From positions 1,674,001 through 1,738,000 of the forward strand of contig NC_064239.1 in assembly GCF_023101765.2 (NCBI RefSeq): a stretch of DNA of 64,000 nucleotides, written 5' to 3'. The DNA comes from Spodoptera frugiperda. Taxonomy: Eukaryota > Arthropoda > Insecta > Lepidoptera > Noctuidae. The notes below the pieces were generated by a model, which worked only from the letters and a program-made list of their open reading frames with translations, did not search any database and was not told the origin of the DNA. This document shows, in pieces, positions 29,150-42,720 of this stretch; the first letter of the stretch is position 1; each line of letters opens with the position of its first letter. A program made the translations under genes and the position numbers.

Positions 29150-29340
29150 ATTTGTGTAGTAGGATAGTGTAACTGAGACTCATTACAGGGTTCGAATCCA
29201 TAGTCTACCAAAATATTGGTAGATATTAAATCATTGTATTTGTGAACAGCAGCACAAAAATTATATTTTGGCTGGTGTATGGCCATAGACTCACCTCCTT
29301 GCCATCTTGCTTAATATAAACATACGTGGTAAATAGCGTG
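29150..29340 (+). mobile_element. Degraded tRNA-derived SINE
   Basis: A perfect B box GGTTCGAATCC (29189-29199) has an A-box-like TAGTAGGATAGTG before it. A body containing CTGGTGTATGGCCATAGACT follows (about 29271), resembling the GTATATGGCAATAGGCTC body of a common lepidopteran SINE. Limits approximate. Confidence 0.5.
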
Positions 29341-29366
29341 TAGGTATGTTTCAAACTTATATATTC

Positions 29367-29390
29367 TCACTCACTCACTCTCACTCACTT
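29367..29390 (+). repeat. Short CACT-type simple repeat
   Basis: CTCACTCACTCACTCTCACTCACTT region with interrupted 4-bp units. Confidence 0.6.
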
Positions 29391-31047
29391 AGCCCAAATC
29401 TGCTCCCCCAAAAACCATAGAAACAAAACTAAGAACCCATCACGCTTTCCACAAAACCGATTCTATCAAAATCGAGTCAAATAGGGGTCAGTGTGTAAGC
29501 AAGGCTCACAATGGACTTCATTGTCCACACCCGAGGGACGAGGGGTCATTGATAGCCATCACTAGTGGTGTCGGAGTGACCCCATGGTTGTTCGCATTCA
29601 TCATACGATTCTAAGATTATATCTCTAAGACTGGTTAGCTGGAAATGTCTTGAATTATCAGTGCTATGTGATTATCTGTCTTAAAGGATTGGTAATAGGT
29701 TTTCATTTTGATTGTTGTTTGCACCTCATGTATTGCTTAACCCGTAGTATGCTGAACTGCAATGTGTTTTATATACCCAGGGGTTAAGGTTAGTTGATCA
29801 GGCAACGAAAACGAGGATTTGGTCTTATAAAAGGTTTATTTACTTCCTTCACAATTAAACTGATACATAGTAAGTGTACCGTGTAAATCTTTAAAACTAC
29901 CATCTTCAGCCCGCCGACTAAGGGTTAAGATCATGAAACAAATACAAAGAGGAGATGTCATAATGGGATTTCCCTTAAACATAATGCCTGACACTTTAGC
30001 GAGCGCGGGATCTTACAAACCACAGCATACCTCTATTTTCCAAGACAAGTTTTCGATACTTCCACGAGTGTTACCCAAATATTGTGCCTTATTTATTTAC
30101 TGATAATAAAGTGTCAAGTAAATGGCTATTCGTCTTATATTTAGTAACATGTCCGACACATGTGCGCCTCAGAATTATATTCCATCCCATAGGATATTGT
30201 GTGATGTAAAAGGAAGATGGATTGTTCAAACCTATTTGGTTGATACGGTCTATTATATTTTTGTCACCTACATAAGTACTACTATATTCTTCCCTGTCGT
30301 TTACATATAACTGAGTAGACAAAAACGATGATACTTAAAATACTATCATAATACTAATTTTATTAATAATAAATAAGTCAATATTCTTGTATTACAATAA
30401 TTATTGTCGTAACACATATAGAATTCATGAGGTTATATAGTTACGTGCATTTTATGGCTTATAATCATGAGCACCATGCACTATACGCGGCAATGATCTT
30501 TAAATTGATAAGTAAAAGCTACTAAAACTCTGCATAACCTTGCAATGTGCAACTATGCAACAAACAAAGTCTCTACATTAAAACAGACATTCAATCACAC
30601 AATCTTCCTTACCTAAACCTAATCGATAAGATTCATTCGATTGTGTCTCGATAGAACATCGATAAATATCACATCACTAGTCGCCATGACTTCACGGTTC
30701 GTAGCGGCCCACTCTAATATTACCGGTATTTTCTGTTCGAGTACGCATCAACAATATTATCCGTAATGTAATTTGTGTGTACGGCTGAGACGTGGCGTGT
30801 GCCTGTGGACGAACGATGCGTGCACAACTGATCAGTGATAGATTTCTTTGTTTTGTTTTTGTACTGTTTCAGTTATAATGGTCGTTTTTTGTGATAGGAA
30901 TCTTTTATTTATGTATTTATTTAAGGTGTACCAACAATGTTTGTATAAAGTGTATTGAGCACAGTAATTACATATAAATCAGTTTTTGGCCTAAACTAAC
31001 TAAGCACCTCTTTAGGTAACGTAATGTAACATAACACATGACATCTA

Positions 31048-31390
31048 TACATATAAATAAAATTGGTGTGTTGGTTTCTAATATTGAAATAATCACTTTT
31101 TACTACATGCATGCATACTATATTCATTCTTTGCGTGCGCGCTACATACATCAACGAACGTTTTTTATAATTTTAATCTGCCTATTTGTTTGTTCTGGCT
31201 AATCTTTGAATATGCTGAACCAATAATAACAGGACTTTTATTAGAAGGTAGCTGATATATTTACTAACAAATAACTTAGGCTATTTTATTCTTATAAAAA
31301 ATATATATTTTAGAAACATTTCAATAATTCAAATTCTATCAAAAGTAATTACATATTCTACAAGGACAATGTCGCGGGCAACAGTTAGTT
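31048..31390 (+). mobile_element. Helitron-like or other non-autonomous lepidopteran repeat
   Basis: CTATACATATAAATAAAATT at the left, then TTGCGTGC, CTGTTTGTTCTGGCTAATCT, GGACTTTTATTAGAAGGTAG and CTTAGGCTATTTTA. The right end is GTCGCGGGCAACAGTTAGT. This is the order of a very common lepidopteran repeat whose end GCGGGCAACAGCTAGT I recognise. The class assignment is from memory. Confidence 0.5.
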
Positions 31391-34300
31391 ACAACATAAT
31401 AATACATGCCAATACCACCTCACATCACCTATCACTTTCAATGCTCGTCAGCGAATGAGTAGTGATTGTAGTGACCATAGACAAAGGAACGACTGATACG
31501 ATACGATATTTGATATCTGAATGATATATACGAGCCTTCGAGGGACTGATTGTGTTGTTTGCCTGTTTCCCAATCACATGATGTATGGACAAGATAAATA
31601 ACAAAACGTTGTTTTTACAAATCCTTTGATAGGCTCAACGGATGTCGGTTTGTTTCTAGGTTTTCGATGATGTATTTTTGATAGAAATTCTACTTTATGT
31701 AGAAGGATATAAGAATGATGTTCTGACGTGTAAATAAAATATTTAATTAGCTTAGAAGTAGCCTTTAATTGCACCGGAATAATTATTGTAACCGCAAGTT
31801 GAAGTAAAATACTTGAGAGTAATATGTTGTTCTAGGCATGTGCATTACAAACCTATGGTTGTAAGAAATTAAAAAATAAAACAAAATATAAATAAATACA
31901 CCATAAAAGGTTATTTTTAAAATTAATTACACAAAATCTTTACTAATATTTAATCCAACGAAACTCGGCCAATATCATAAAAATAAGTTGATTCAAGTAA
32001 AATATTGCCAGCTTCTTCGAGCGGGGTTGCCAGAGTTTTTTCTTAATTAATAAATAAAAGTTGAAACCTAAATTTACGGAGCTTGTTAAACCTCGCTATC
32101 ATTTATCATGGCGGGAGGTGTTTTAGTATGGATTAGCCGCAAGAAGTTTGCGAGAGCGGTCACCTGGTACTCGAACAACTCGTATTTATTGCCTTAATAT
32201 TAGGGGGTCAATATTATGTTGCAATTTGAAACTTTAGTAGCTTAAATATAAGATTTATAGTTGAAAATACAATTGCACTTTTATCACAAAGCGAGCACAC
32301 TTAAAACTTGATACAAAACTCCACTAAACTCAAATTAGCGAAAAATATTCCACGCTCTAATTAACACTATAAATTACTGAAACTTTACCGTAATAGAGCT
32401 GGGATTACCGGGTATTACCGCCAACCTATTGTCCTGTCCCAACACTGCGTCCTGTCGCGGATTAATTCGGCTTATTACATGGTCTTGTGGAAAAAAAAAG
32501 ATAAAATAAGGCCTGCTCTAATCCCGGGCGGAGCGGGGTGCGGGACTGCAATATCGACAGGCTACACAAATTAAACGAGCCTGTAGTCTGTAGACAGCCT
32601 TATATCTATTCTTTTTCCTTTCCTCCGTTCGTTTATTATTAAAATATTGTAATGAGTGACAGTCTTTGATTAATGGGCTTAATTTTAGATTGAGTCATTG
32701 GGACAGGACCCTGAGTAATCAATATCGTTTGTTAGTCACTTTTGTGACAGGTGAATGGGCTTCGGTTTTAAACTCGGAATTTGTATAAAAGTATATTGAA
32801 TAGCATAGCACTTAAATTTAACGAATAGAAGTAGCTATGTCGAAGATGATTAAAATGCTCTAAAACAGGTCATCTTACAACTATTATTTCCGCAGTTTCA
32901 TACTCAAGAACCATGTTACTACCATGGATATTCCTGCAAGAGATTCCGAATAACATAATGTAAGAGAACCCGTCACACATACAGACTCACTTTCTCATAT
33001 ATAATAGGGATGTGCTCGTATTAACGGACCCTTACTGTTCCCTACCCCGGGGAATCCACTCGGTCGCCAATGTAATCAGCGTCCCTTTCCCAAAATCTCG
33101 ATGAGTACAAAATTTCAAACTTTCTACATTACGATTTATTCTACTTGTGTGTTCCGTTTGGGTAATCGTGTTAACATTAGTCTGCCTGAATATATTCTGT
33201 TTGCTTCAGTACCTACCAGTGTGTATTGTTTCCACTAATGGAAATTAAGTTTTCAAAATCAACAAGACCTCTATATTGCCCCTCCCTCCTAATATAATTG
33301 GATTTTAAATCATTCATAAAATGGTTTTACCTCAAAAGTATATTTTAACGTCAAAATAATAAATACTCACTTCCAAGAAATCGCACATTTTTCAAAATAA
33401 AAAGAAAATATTTGCAAGAGCAATAAAGATATCCGTCCGACTCCATTAATAGAAAGCAAAATAATACCCAAACGGACTCAATTCCGAACGTAAATAATAA
33501 ATACAAGGTATTCATTCCCGTTCAACGGTTCGGTCTTAACAACAAGATTTTCTCGACGACGACATTTGATCTAATATTCAATAATGAAAATACGGCATTG
33601 AGAGGGCAGAAGCCAATTGTTGAGCCAAACAAGGCCACTTCACCTGCCTCTCGGAGCCAAGAACTGAACGGAAGAAACAGAAAACTGCTTTTACAATAAT
33701 TGGCCGATGAATAATACAAGAGCCAGTTATTGCACGGCCCAAACTCGAAAATAAGCGGCCAATCGACGTAAACCTTATGTATTGTGTGCCAACAACTTGT
33801 ACATGAGTAAGCTTATTACGTCATCAATATGAGATGACTCGAGATGACGGAGAGGTGAATCCATTTTAAACGTACTCTTGTTACATAAAATATGGAAAAA
33901 TGATATTAACGTATCACGAGGCCCTCATAACATACCTCTTTAGATAAAAGTGTTTTATAAAATCATATTACCTTAATACAAGTTGTTTGAAGTATGCAAA
34001 TACATTTTAAACGGAACAGTACATAAATAAGGGGCGTTATTATATGTTAAAACTGCGTAAACAAGTCGTTACTCTTGGAGCAATTCTGCCTAATAACTCC
34101 GCTGAAACACCGGGGAAAGTGTTCATAAACTAGGCAACACCACAATATTAAATCATTAACAATAATTCGCGAACTATCGCGATAACAAACAGCTTTATTA
34201 AACAACACGTAACGTTAGCTGCGCATAAAACGGGCGAGACATCCCAACATCTGTTACAAGTTCATTGGAGGTAAATCCTCGGTCGTACGGAGCGTCGTAC

Positions 34301-36737
34301 TTAAGTAATTCAGACTCCTTTATTGCCCGAGTAAACTTTAAAAGATTCCAATTAAGTTGGAGGCGTATAGAGCAGGGCTTTCAGTCCATTCCATCCTCTT
34401 AGCGAACAAAGCGAGGCGCGGTGCGTCCGACACCGGTCGCGTTTGTATGAAGGAATTACAGCCAGCCATCTATGGCCAGGGTCTAATAAAACGAGGGTAA
34501 AGCCACGTTTATACTGAGCACGGTTTATAGTCGCAAGAAAGGTTTTAGTGGCGGCCGTTTGTGGAAGGATTACTCGTTAATTTTGAGTGGTTGAGATCAT
34601 TTTTGTTGGGCCCTACACTCGTTAGGGTTTCGGATAGTTTTGCTTTATAAGTGGTTTTTAAGTTCTGATTTCCTACGCTACACCTACATGTAGACTAATT
34701 ATAATCTGCGTAGTATTCGTGAAATCGCGAGTATTCAAATTATTTCCGTATCGCTAGTACATGTTTGATTCGTAACATTACAGTTCGTCGACTCACGGAA
34801 TCATAATTAATTATATAGTTGGATCCACTATCAATACACAAACCCGACTTGGTTTGAACAAAACGTTTATCTAACTAAGACAACTTGAGTATATTAATTA
34901 TTCATTAATTATGGTTTCGCAACAATTCCGTTCTGTAATAGAACATCTATGTAAAAACGCCTTAAGGTCCGGACGACCTTTTAGCATTCGCACCCTTTGT
35001 CGAGGCTTTAAACCGGTTCGAACTAGTTTAATCTCGCCATCGCTCCAATCACACCTAGCTATTTGTGTTTCAATTAAGCCAGACCGAATTCTCTGGTTTT
35101 GAGATGATTAATACAAGTAATAAATATAGATACCTACGTAACGTTCATCTGCCCAGAACCCGGTTATAAATGATCCGATATTATGCTGTTCTAGTGGACG
35201 AACCGTAGTTTTAAATTAACTTAACCCTATTTCGTTGAAATTTGCGTTTGTTCACGATTGTATAACTCGGTTCGAGTTTGAATAACTTTTAGTTAATTAA
35301 ATTGACTGAGAAAGATTAAAAATTGGGTTCGACCGTCGTCGGGGAAGTATCCTTAAATTCATGAAACTCTTTTCACTTTTCTTTTCTCATAACTTTTCGG
35401 TTTTACAATAATAATAATAATTAAGGTTTATTGAATTTAATTATGATAAACAGTTAATTAGCTTAAAACAGCCCCTTAAGTATATAAATATATAAGCCAG
35501 ACATTCAAGTCTAACTTAAGTTTTGTTACTTTTTTAGTAAATAATGGAGCATATTAAGCACCTAGCATGCGCTATGAATAAAAATGAATGAATAATATAA
35601 TAATACTACCTAACAAAAATAAATATACATTATTCAATTACGTCGCCAGTTTATTTCAACAGTAGATTAGTAGAGATATAATGTTCAGTGCAATTGTGTA
35701 CGTGCGGTATCAGAGAGGCAATCTATCTGGCATATCATACGAGACCGCTGCCCGCTCCGCCACGAGACACAGACAGACACTGTGACTGTCTATTTGGTAA
35801 TAGTGTTCAAATGGTACAAGTGCATCAATTAATAAATAAGGTTTATGTTTCCTTAACAGTTACTTTATGCTTTAAGACTTCATGAAATTAACCATTTATT
35901 TATTATCTTAAAATGTTATTATTGTTATTTTGATTTCGATTTTAGATTTGCTTCTTACACCTACGAGAAAGCATAGATGATGATGATAATGTCATGCCTA
36001 ATACATAATGTACATTATTATTTAAACATTCACACACAAACGTTATTCTTTCTTCCGAGAATATTTATCACTCTCGTTTATGTATTTCTAGCCAGCTCTT
36101 AACCTTAGTATGGGATAGTTAGACTACCTAATATAGCCTATCTTTATCCTAACCCTAAAAGCCTGATACTATCTAGTCCTTTTCCTAGAACCCCAGTACC
36201 AATTGCATATTAATCTGTTCTAGTAGTATAAGTTAGTATTCCGACATTAGGCTAAAGAGCACAGTGCATAGTGTAGTCAGTAGGAAAGCGGTGTGTATTG
36301 TGTGCGCCGCAGCCGCTTCCGTCCTCCACGACACGCCCCCTTCCGGTGCAGGACCGAACTCACTGACTGTTAATTTCCACTAATTACTGCATATATAATG
36401 TGACGTATTTTGGACAACAGAAGGTTATATGACACAGTAATTAAAAAAACCGACTTAACTATGATAATATATCAGCAAACGCAGCGGTAAGCCAACTGGA
36501 ACTTACGTCGTGGCGTAAGTTGTAGCAATTGAGTACTTACGATTTTAAGGAATCTATCTTTATATCCTAATTTATTATAAGGAATTTGCTACTTATCTAA
36601 ACCGAGAATCATTGGATTCTCAGTTTCGATGAGTTTGTCAGAGAACTTGTCAATACAAAGGAGACGTAATGTTTTGTAAGTTTCTTTGAAATTGAAAGAG
36701 TTTATTTAAAAAAGAAAACATTATGTACGACAACGAA

Positions 36738-36945
36738 ATCAAAGTCAAAGTCAAAGCATTTATTTCAATTAATCCTAAATTAGGCACTTTTGAAACGTCA
36801 AATTGAATTGTCCGTCAGTCTGTCTGTCAGTGAAGCTAGGCGCTCGTTCCAACCGTTCCCGTTCTTCTCCATTCGAAGTGTTGCTTCGAATGGAGAAGAA
36901 CGAGCAAGAAACTCCATCGTTACTCTTTTCAAAAAAATTTTTTTT
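36738..36945 (+). mobile_element. Retroelement fragment starting AAAGTCAAAGTCAAAGCATT
   Basis: The order AAAGTCAAAG, ATTTATTTCAATT, GGCACTTTTGAAACGTCAAA, GTCTGTCTGTCAGTGAAGCT and GAACGAGCAAGAAACTC is one I recognise as a dispersed lepidopteran repeat; class uncertain. It contains the hairpin at 36860-36902. Confidence 0.5.
36860..36902. repeat. Perfect 19-bp inverted repeat
   Basis: Arm 36860-36878 (CGTTCTTCTCCATTCGAAG) and its exact complement at 36884-36902, loop TGTTG. It lies inside the retroelement fragment at 36738-36945. Confidence 0.9.
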
Positions 36946-37382
36946 TCTCTCTACGCAATCTCTACCAAAACCAAACATAAATTCAAATAACTAATCCTTA
37001 TTTCCTTCATCCATAACAAATTCATAAACCACCAAACTAATAACTTAAAAAGCGAACACCAGCAACAAATAATAATCATTACTCCACTACAACGTCACTT
37101 GTACAATGTTATTACATATTTCCGTTCACAAACTCCGTCCCTGTCTCCACATTAAGTGTCAGTTGGGCAGGAAGCCCTCTGTCTCTGGCGCGGTTATTTA
37201 CTGTTGATCTCGATCTGTCGACGGACATCTACGCGTATGTACTGCTGTTTATTTAGGTGCTCCTGTGGTGTACTGGGTTTATATCAAGCGGAGATATGTG
37301 TTGAGAATATGACGTGTGGGAAAATAAGGTGGTTTGCTGTTGTGTGTGATGTGTAATTTGTTGTCTTTGTTATCTTTGAATA

Positions 37383-37456
37383 GGGATGATGATGGGGTAT
37401 GAAAATTAAAAAAATATTTAGTATGTCAGTTAGGAAATGAAAATATATTAGACACA
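37383..37456 (+). mobile_element. Left-end fragment of the same MITE family
   Basis: TA-GGGATGATGATGGGGTATGAAAATT, then a TCAGTTAGG stretch and ATATTAGACACA, in the same order as the left end of the element at 12297. The matching right end is not found, so it is a truncated copy. Confidence 0.65.
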
Positions 37457-38652
37457 ATTTTAGCTCCTTCCTGACCACAGATCAATCTGATATTTGGTAT
37501 ACACTCTCAATCTTGATGATCATACGATTATAATCTTTTTATAACTACCGTTGACAGAACACATAGAGCTCAATAAGACCATTTAACATAAACGGTCATA
37601 CATAAAGTATTTTTGATGTATTACCTGTTAAGTTACATTGTTTACTTTGTTATTTAAACAGATTTATATCGAGTAATAATAACTCCATTTTTAATATGAT
37701 AACTTAAGCACCACTCTGTATGTATTTGTAAAAGTTTCAGAAAATTCAAGAAGCTATTTTATAAGTAAAACAACAGACTGCCGTACAAAGGTCGCAAGGA
37801 GCCATTCAGTAGTGGACGTCTTGTGGCTGACCCTTCTTAGATCGCACACAAATATATCTTGCGCGGCTGATTAGTCTAATTGCCACTATCTGTCGCTATT
37901 AGTAGTAATGAGATTATTTGGGAGAAAAAATACTTTATAGCGCAGAAATGCTGGATTTCAGCAAGCTCTCTTATATTTTAAGGAACACCTAAGTTATGAT
38001 TAGGTTATACATAATGACATATTGATTTTAAACAACCTTTAAATGACACCTAACAGTACAAGTAAAGGATCAGTTTAAGTGCTCCCTCACGTTAAATAAC
38101 TCTTAGATAAGAGGTCGTTTAGGAGTCGTTGGTGAAAACGGGCAAAGATCCCTATTTCATTAGGGCACCGTAATCATAAAGGTTGCACAATTAACATAAT
38201 GTAAAAAAAGTTATCTTGACAGGTAATAACATTTCCTTTTTTAAAAAAAAAGACCTAGACTCATAAAATTTGAATACACATAAAACTTGAACACTAAAAC
38301 CTGAATTTTGAACTCATCCGGTCCAACCTATCATCGTAACCTAGAATGTCGGTTGGATCACTATTTTTACTTCTAGCTCGACTTAAGTACTAAATCGTAG
38401 GAGGTGTGTTGTTTACACTGGCCCCTGACATGTTTATTGTCACAATATTTACACACTAGTGACTAGTATATTGTCTGTTGTACCTACATTTTATTGCCGA
38501 ACCTATTGATTTTATAGCAATTCCAATGTTTAGACTTACTTTTATTAGCAAGGAAATTCTTTTGAACTCTTTATTACTTTCTTTTCAATTTGTTTTATGT
38601 ATATTTAATGATATTAGAAGGAAATTACAATAAACAAATTCGAGAATACAAT

Positions 38653-38708
38653 TTCGTAGCTATTGTGCTACGACGATGCTACGCCGTAGCACTACTACGC
38701 GCTACGCG
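38653..38708. repeat. GCTACG/CGTAGC cluster 2
   Basis: TTTCGTAGC, GTGCTACGACG, ATGCTACGCCGTAGCAC and GCGCTACGCGG within 56 bases. Confidence 0.7.
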
Positions 38709-40249
38709 GTAATAGTTCATTTGGGCTTTAAACAAACACATTGTTTTAGATAACAATGAAATGATTTATATCGAAACTTATTATGATAACATAACACACG
38801 CTAATTAATACATAACACATTATAATAATGTGTTCATAAATTTATTAACACACGATAATTTTATAGCAGCACGTTTTCCAACAACTATAAATACAGTGTA
38901 CAATAAACATATAAATTATACAAGCGAGAGTGAACTTACACAAGAGCAATTAAGAGTTTAATAATGTCCCGTTAATTGCAGAGAAGACGTAACGAATGTG
39001 CCCCATGTCCCCCCTTACGGGGCCGCGACGCGATTACCTAATAAAATAAGTAATAAAACTTAGCTTGGAAGAAAACGACGAAAGGAGGTTATTCTTGACT
39101 TTCTATCTTATGTTTAGTTTATTTACATTATACTGGTTGGTGAATCATTTTTAATGAGAATATTGATGGGTTTATTTTGTGTATTATATTTGGGGCCTCT
39201 TTCACAATGTCTGGATGTGGGTCTGAGGGTCATGTTTATGTGGAATTGTTTATTTGTAAACGCACCTACGACATAGAAGAAAATATTAGTTTGAGATAAC
39301 GTATAGTTTAAAAAAATATTTGTGTTTGAGAACGTTATCGGTTTGTGATTATATTTAAATGTTAAGTTTTTCTTTTCATTCTTTATGTAACATTTTGTCA
39401 TTTACCGAGTTCGACAACGCTATCCGTTTGAAAGGAACTTCAAACATTAAGATTAAATTTTCATTAAATTTTTTGGTTTTTAATTTTTATAATACCACTC
39501 AGTAACAAGGGTGATCATTAACTATCTTACATATTTAATATAATTTATACTTAATAACCAACGAAAATATCTCAAATTAATTAATTAATCAATCACAAAA
39601 CCAATGGAAACCATTTAACCTCCCAATAACAAGTAATCTCCAATCAAGTGAGCTTTTAAATCTATTAATAGAAATCAATTATCAGTATTAAGCCGACTAC
39701 TTCAAAGTACGCTTTCAGTGAAGCCACATCTAAGGGAACGGGTAACTTGACCTGGATCGCTTAGAATTATACTGCGAGGATCGAGCAAAGATTTCTGTTT
39801 AAATTCCAGATTGTGCAGGGAATATTATAGTCGTGTGACTCGGTATAATATATTATATAGTTCTATGTTGTAGTATGTTATGTTCGTTATGCTATTTTAT
39901 AACTATAATAATGCCTTAATTTTTTTATCATATATTTTGGTTTTCGTTGTTTAATACTAAGGTGACTCGAAGTTGACTAAGTCACTAATAATTTGTATCT
40001 ATTTTTTAATAATTTAAAAATTTGATAGATCTTCAACCAAAAAATTAAACATTAAAATATACGGTATACGTTACGAAAACAAATAAGGAACTACTATTTA
40101 TAATGCGCGTACGCATTATGGGATTAATATTTTCTAGACAGACCGAGATTGTCATGAATACTAGTCACAGTTAGTACGGATTAAAAATGCAAAGTATATA
40201 TAATACCGTCAGTGTATATATACTGTAGTAGTAATACACCGTACTCTCA

Positions 40250-41430
40250 CATTGCGAGAATAATGTCGGCGCATTTGTTAGCGTCACCTTCGACGCCCAC
40301 GTGACACGCGACGCCATGCCGCCGCCATTTGTCGCCTCAACCCGCGCACCGATTTATATCATCCTGTACATGTATACATACTCACGCAACGTAACATTAA
40401 ACCTGTTTACTATCATACTCACTAATACTGTTACACTAAGCGAATAAACTTTAAAGCACTTTACAACGAAACTTTTTCAAATATTTATTCATAACATAAA
40501 CATTAATCAACCGTTACCTAAAGCAAATTTCGGAGAGCCTTAATACTACCATTAATCTTTTACGTTAATAATAATTTAATGACTTAACCAACTCCATTAA
40601 ATTACAAACTTGCTTACTCGTAAACGTCGCGCGCTGTTTAGTTAACTAATTGCTAAAGTATCTTATCTTACTTTTATATAGCAACAATCATTTTAATATA
40701 TTGCCGCTTTCATAAATACTTACATTTTTATTGAGGATCAAAAACAAAATGGACCGAACGCTTTTAAGCGGAACCGCAACGTTTGCATAAACCGGAAATC
40801 GAAAATATCAAACAATGGAATCGTCGAAACAAATACGTACCGTCACGGAATAATTCAATAGTGAAATGTTATGCGCGGCCACGCTCGCGCTCAACTGTGA
40901 AATACTTTTAGCAAACACGCGCCGACAATTAACGCGTACTTACCATCGCGCGCCCGCCGCCGGGCCGCCGCCGGGCCGGTGCCGCAGGCCGCGGCCGGCT
41001 GCGGAGATAGTGGCCGAGCTCGGAAGGAAGCCAGTTTTCCGCAAGAGAGGCTCCTGCCCGACCAACTTCGCGGAACGTCTCGGCCGATGCATTTTTGGAT
41101 GTGAGCCCAAATAACTTGTTGCAACTATGGGGAGGAAACCTGTTGCGCGCTCGTGCCGGGCCTACCCGCGCCCACCCATTTTTGCCTGTACTCCGACTGC
41201 AAATACATAATGAATGCGAACGCTGAACGTTTCGCTGTCGGTATTGTGCCGACCGTTTTGTTGTACCCTAGTTTGTGGGATTGCCGTTGTTATAGTCCGG
41301 GGAGCACTTTACGCGTCTGCTATTGCAGTTTTAATATTCACGAGGGCTTTGTTGCTGCATTTTTAAAGAGGTCAACGTCGTATCTGCGCTCCAGCGGCGG
41401 CGGGATTAATTTTCCTCTCTATTAGGGGTA
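40250..41430. other. GC- and CpG-richer patch upstream of exon B
   Basis: A second such patch (peak 40950-41010, GCCGCCGGGCCGCCGCCGGG) ends about 190 bases before exon B. Small Pro/Arg-rich frames are composition artefacts. Could be regulatory. Confidence 0.35.
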
Positions 41431-41617
41431 GAATCAAAAGCACAAAGTGCACAACTTTTGCTATTTACTGTTACAAATTGTTCACTCGACGACAGTATAA
41501 AAGTACAATCAGAATTGCCTTGACTCCGATGGTAAAAGTACATTAATAGGTAAAAGTATGACGTTTTGTTTACACGACAGAGTCCAAAATGTGAAAAGTT
41601 TCGTTACATTGTTACAG

Positions 41618-41776
41618 GGTGCGTCATCGAGCCTCGTGGTAAAGTTTGCAGATACAGAAAAGGAGCGACAATTGCGGCGCATGCAGCAGATGGCTGGTAA
41701 TATGAGTCTGCTCAACCCCTTCGTGTTCAATCAGTTCGGAGCCTACAGTACCTACGCACAAGTCATCACGGAACAG
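41618..41776 (+). CDS. bru3: bru3 exon B: end of RRM2 and start of linker
   Basis: A 159-nt exon (53 codons, phase 0 at both ends) with acceptor gttacag and donor gtaaga. It begins GASSSLVVKFADTEKERQLR, the last RRM2 strand plus the basic helix typical of the CELF3-6 clade. It continues into RMQQMAGNMSLLNPFVFNQF and GAYSTYAQVITEQ. This is the last single-copy exon. Everything downstream of 42738 is duplicated, so this exon could in principle splice to exon C at 42816 or to its copy at 52566; both joins keep frame. Confidence 0.93.
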
Positions 41777-42465
41777 GTAAGAACAGAAAACATACCTCCT
41801 TTACACATACTCGAGAACAAATTCAATTCGAAGTACTCATAAGTCTTCATCAAACACAACAGAAGTTATCTTTAACCTTTCCTTGTCTGGATAATATTTA
41901 AATCTCTTAGTGAGACCAATAAATATTTTTTACTCAAAAATTAGTAAGAATTTTCAAAAATATATATTATCGCCTCAACTACAGTTCGTAAATCAAAACT
42001 TTTAATACCTGCATTGTCGGCCTGATGAAAATTGATAAGCGTACAACATGCAATATTGCAACCTCGGTGGTAGCAAACTTTTTGCAACTAACTTCATAAA
42101 TACCTCACGTTATGTGTCTAGACCCTTTCAGAGATAGCTTTAATATGTTCTAAATGGAAGAAAAACTTTTGCGTTCTCTTCGAAAGTTTTACTATGAAAA
42201 TCTGTTTTCGAAAACAGACTTTATCTACATACAAACAAGAATAACTGGTATTATATTAGTCTCCTGAATTATTATAGAGACCACTCTTAAATACGTAGGC
42301 GTGGATTACGTATAAAATACCGTTACATTATTCACTCAAGCGAATCATCCAGATTTCTGAAACACTTCCCACTTCATTGTAAGATTTATGTGAGATTAAG
42401 TTCGACACAATAATATAATGTAATTATGTAGTTCACGATTATGTACTGAATACGACAATAATCGC

Positions 42466-42512
42466 TCGGCGTAGTACTACATGCTACGCCGTAGACAATA
42501 CGCTACGAAGCT
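42466..42512. repeat. GCTACG/CGTAGC cluster 3
   Basis: GGCGTAGTACTACATGCTAC, GCCGTAGAC and ACGCTACGAAG; in intron B-C of bru3. Confidence 0.7.
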
Positions 42513-42720
42513 CCATACATACTACACGGCTCACATTAACTTGATCCTATTTAATCTCAATAGCGTTGTAGCGCTTCAAGAAGACGTATACATTTAGTAT
42601 TCAGTAATTGATATATAGAGCTACATGTTTCGCACCTATACAAGATCTACAGTATGAAGGGAATTAATTGTGATTCAATGATATGGAAGTAAAATTACAA
42701 AAGGTTTCCCAAATTTCATG

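Larger units (their letters stand above)
12735..41617 (+). other. 28.9-kb intron between exons A and B
   Basis: Donor gtaagc at 12735 and acceptor cattgttacag before 41618. No exon or non-repeat gene is recognised inside. Contents that can be named: foldback MITE 13543-13691, Helitron-like pieces 14125-14290 and 31048-31390, SINE 18867-19061, possible DNA-transposon end 20083, GCTACG cluster 20782-20872, SINE tail 22890-22936, SINE 29150-29340, retroelement fragment with hairpin 36738-36945, partial MITE 37383-37456, GCTACG cluster 38653-38708 and GC-rich patch 40250-41430. The rest is AT-rich and shows nothing I can assign. Confidence 0.8.

Noticed and set aside
40866..41124. Pro/Arg-rich frames in the GC patch before exon B
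   Set aside because: Composition artefact; frames open on both strands, no family similarity seen.
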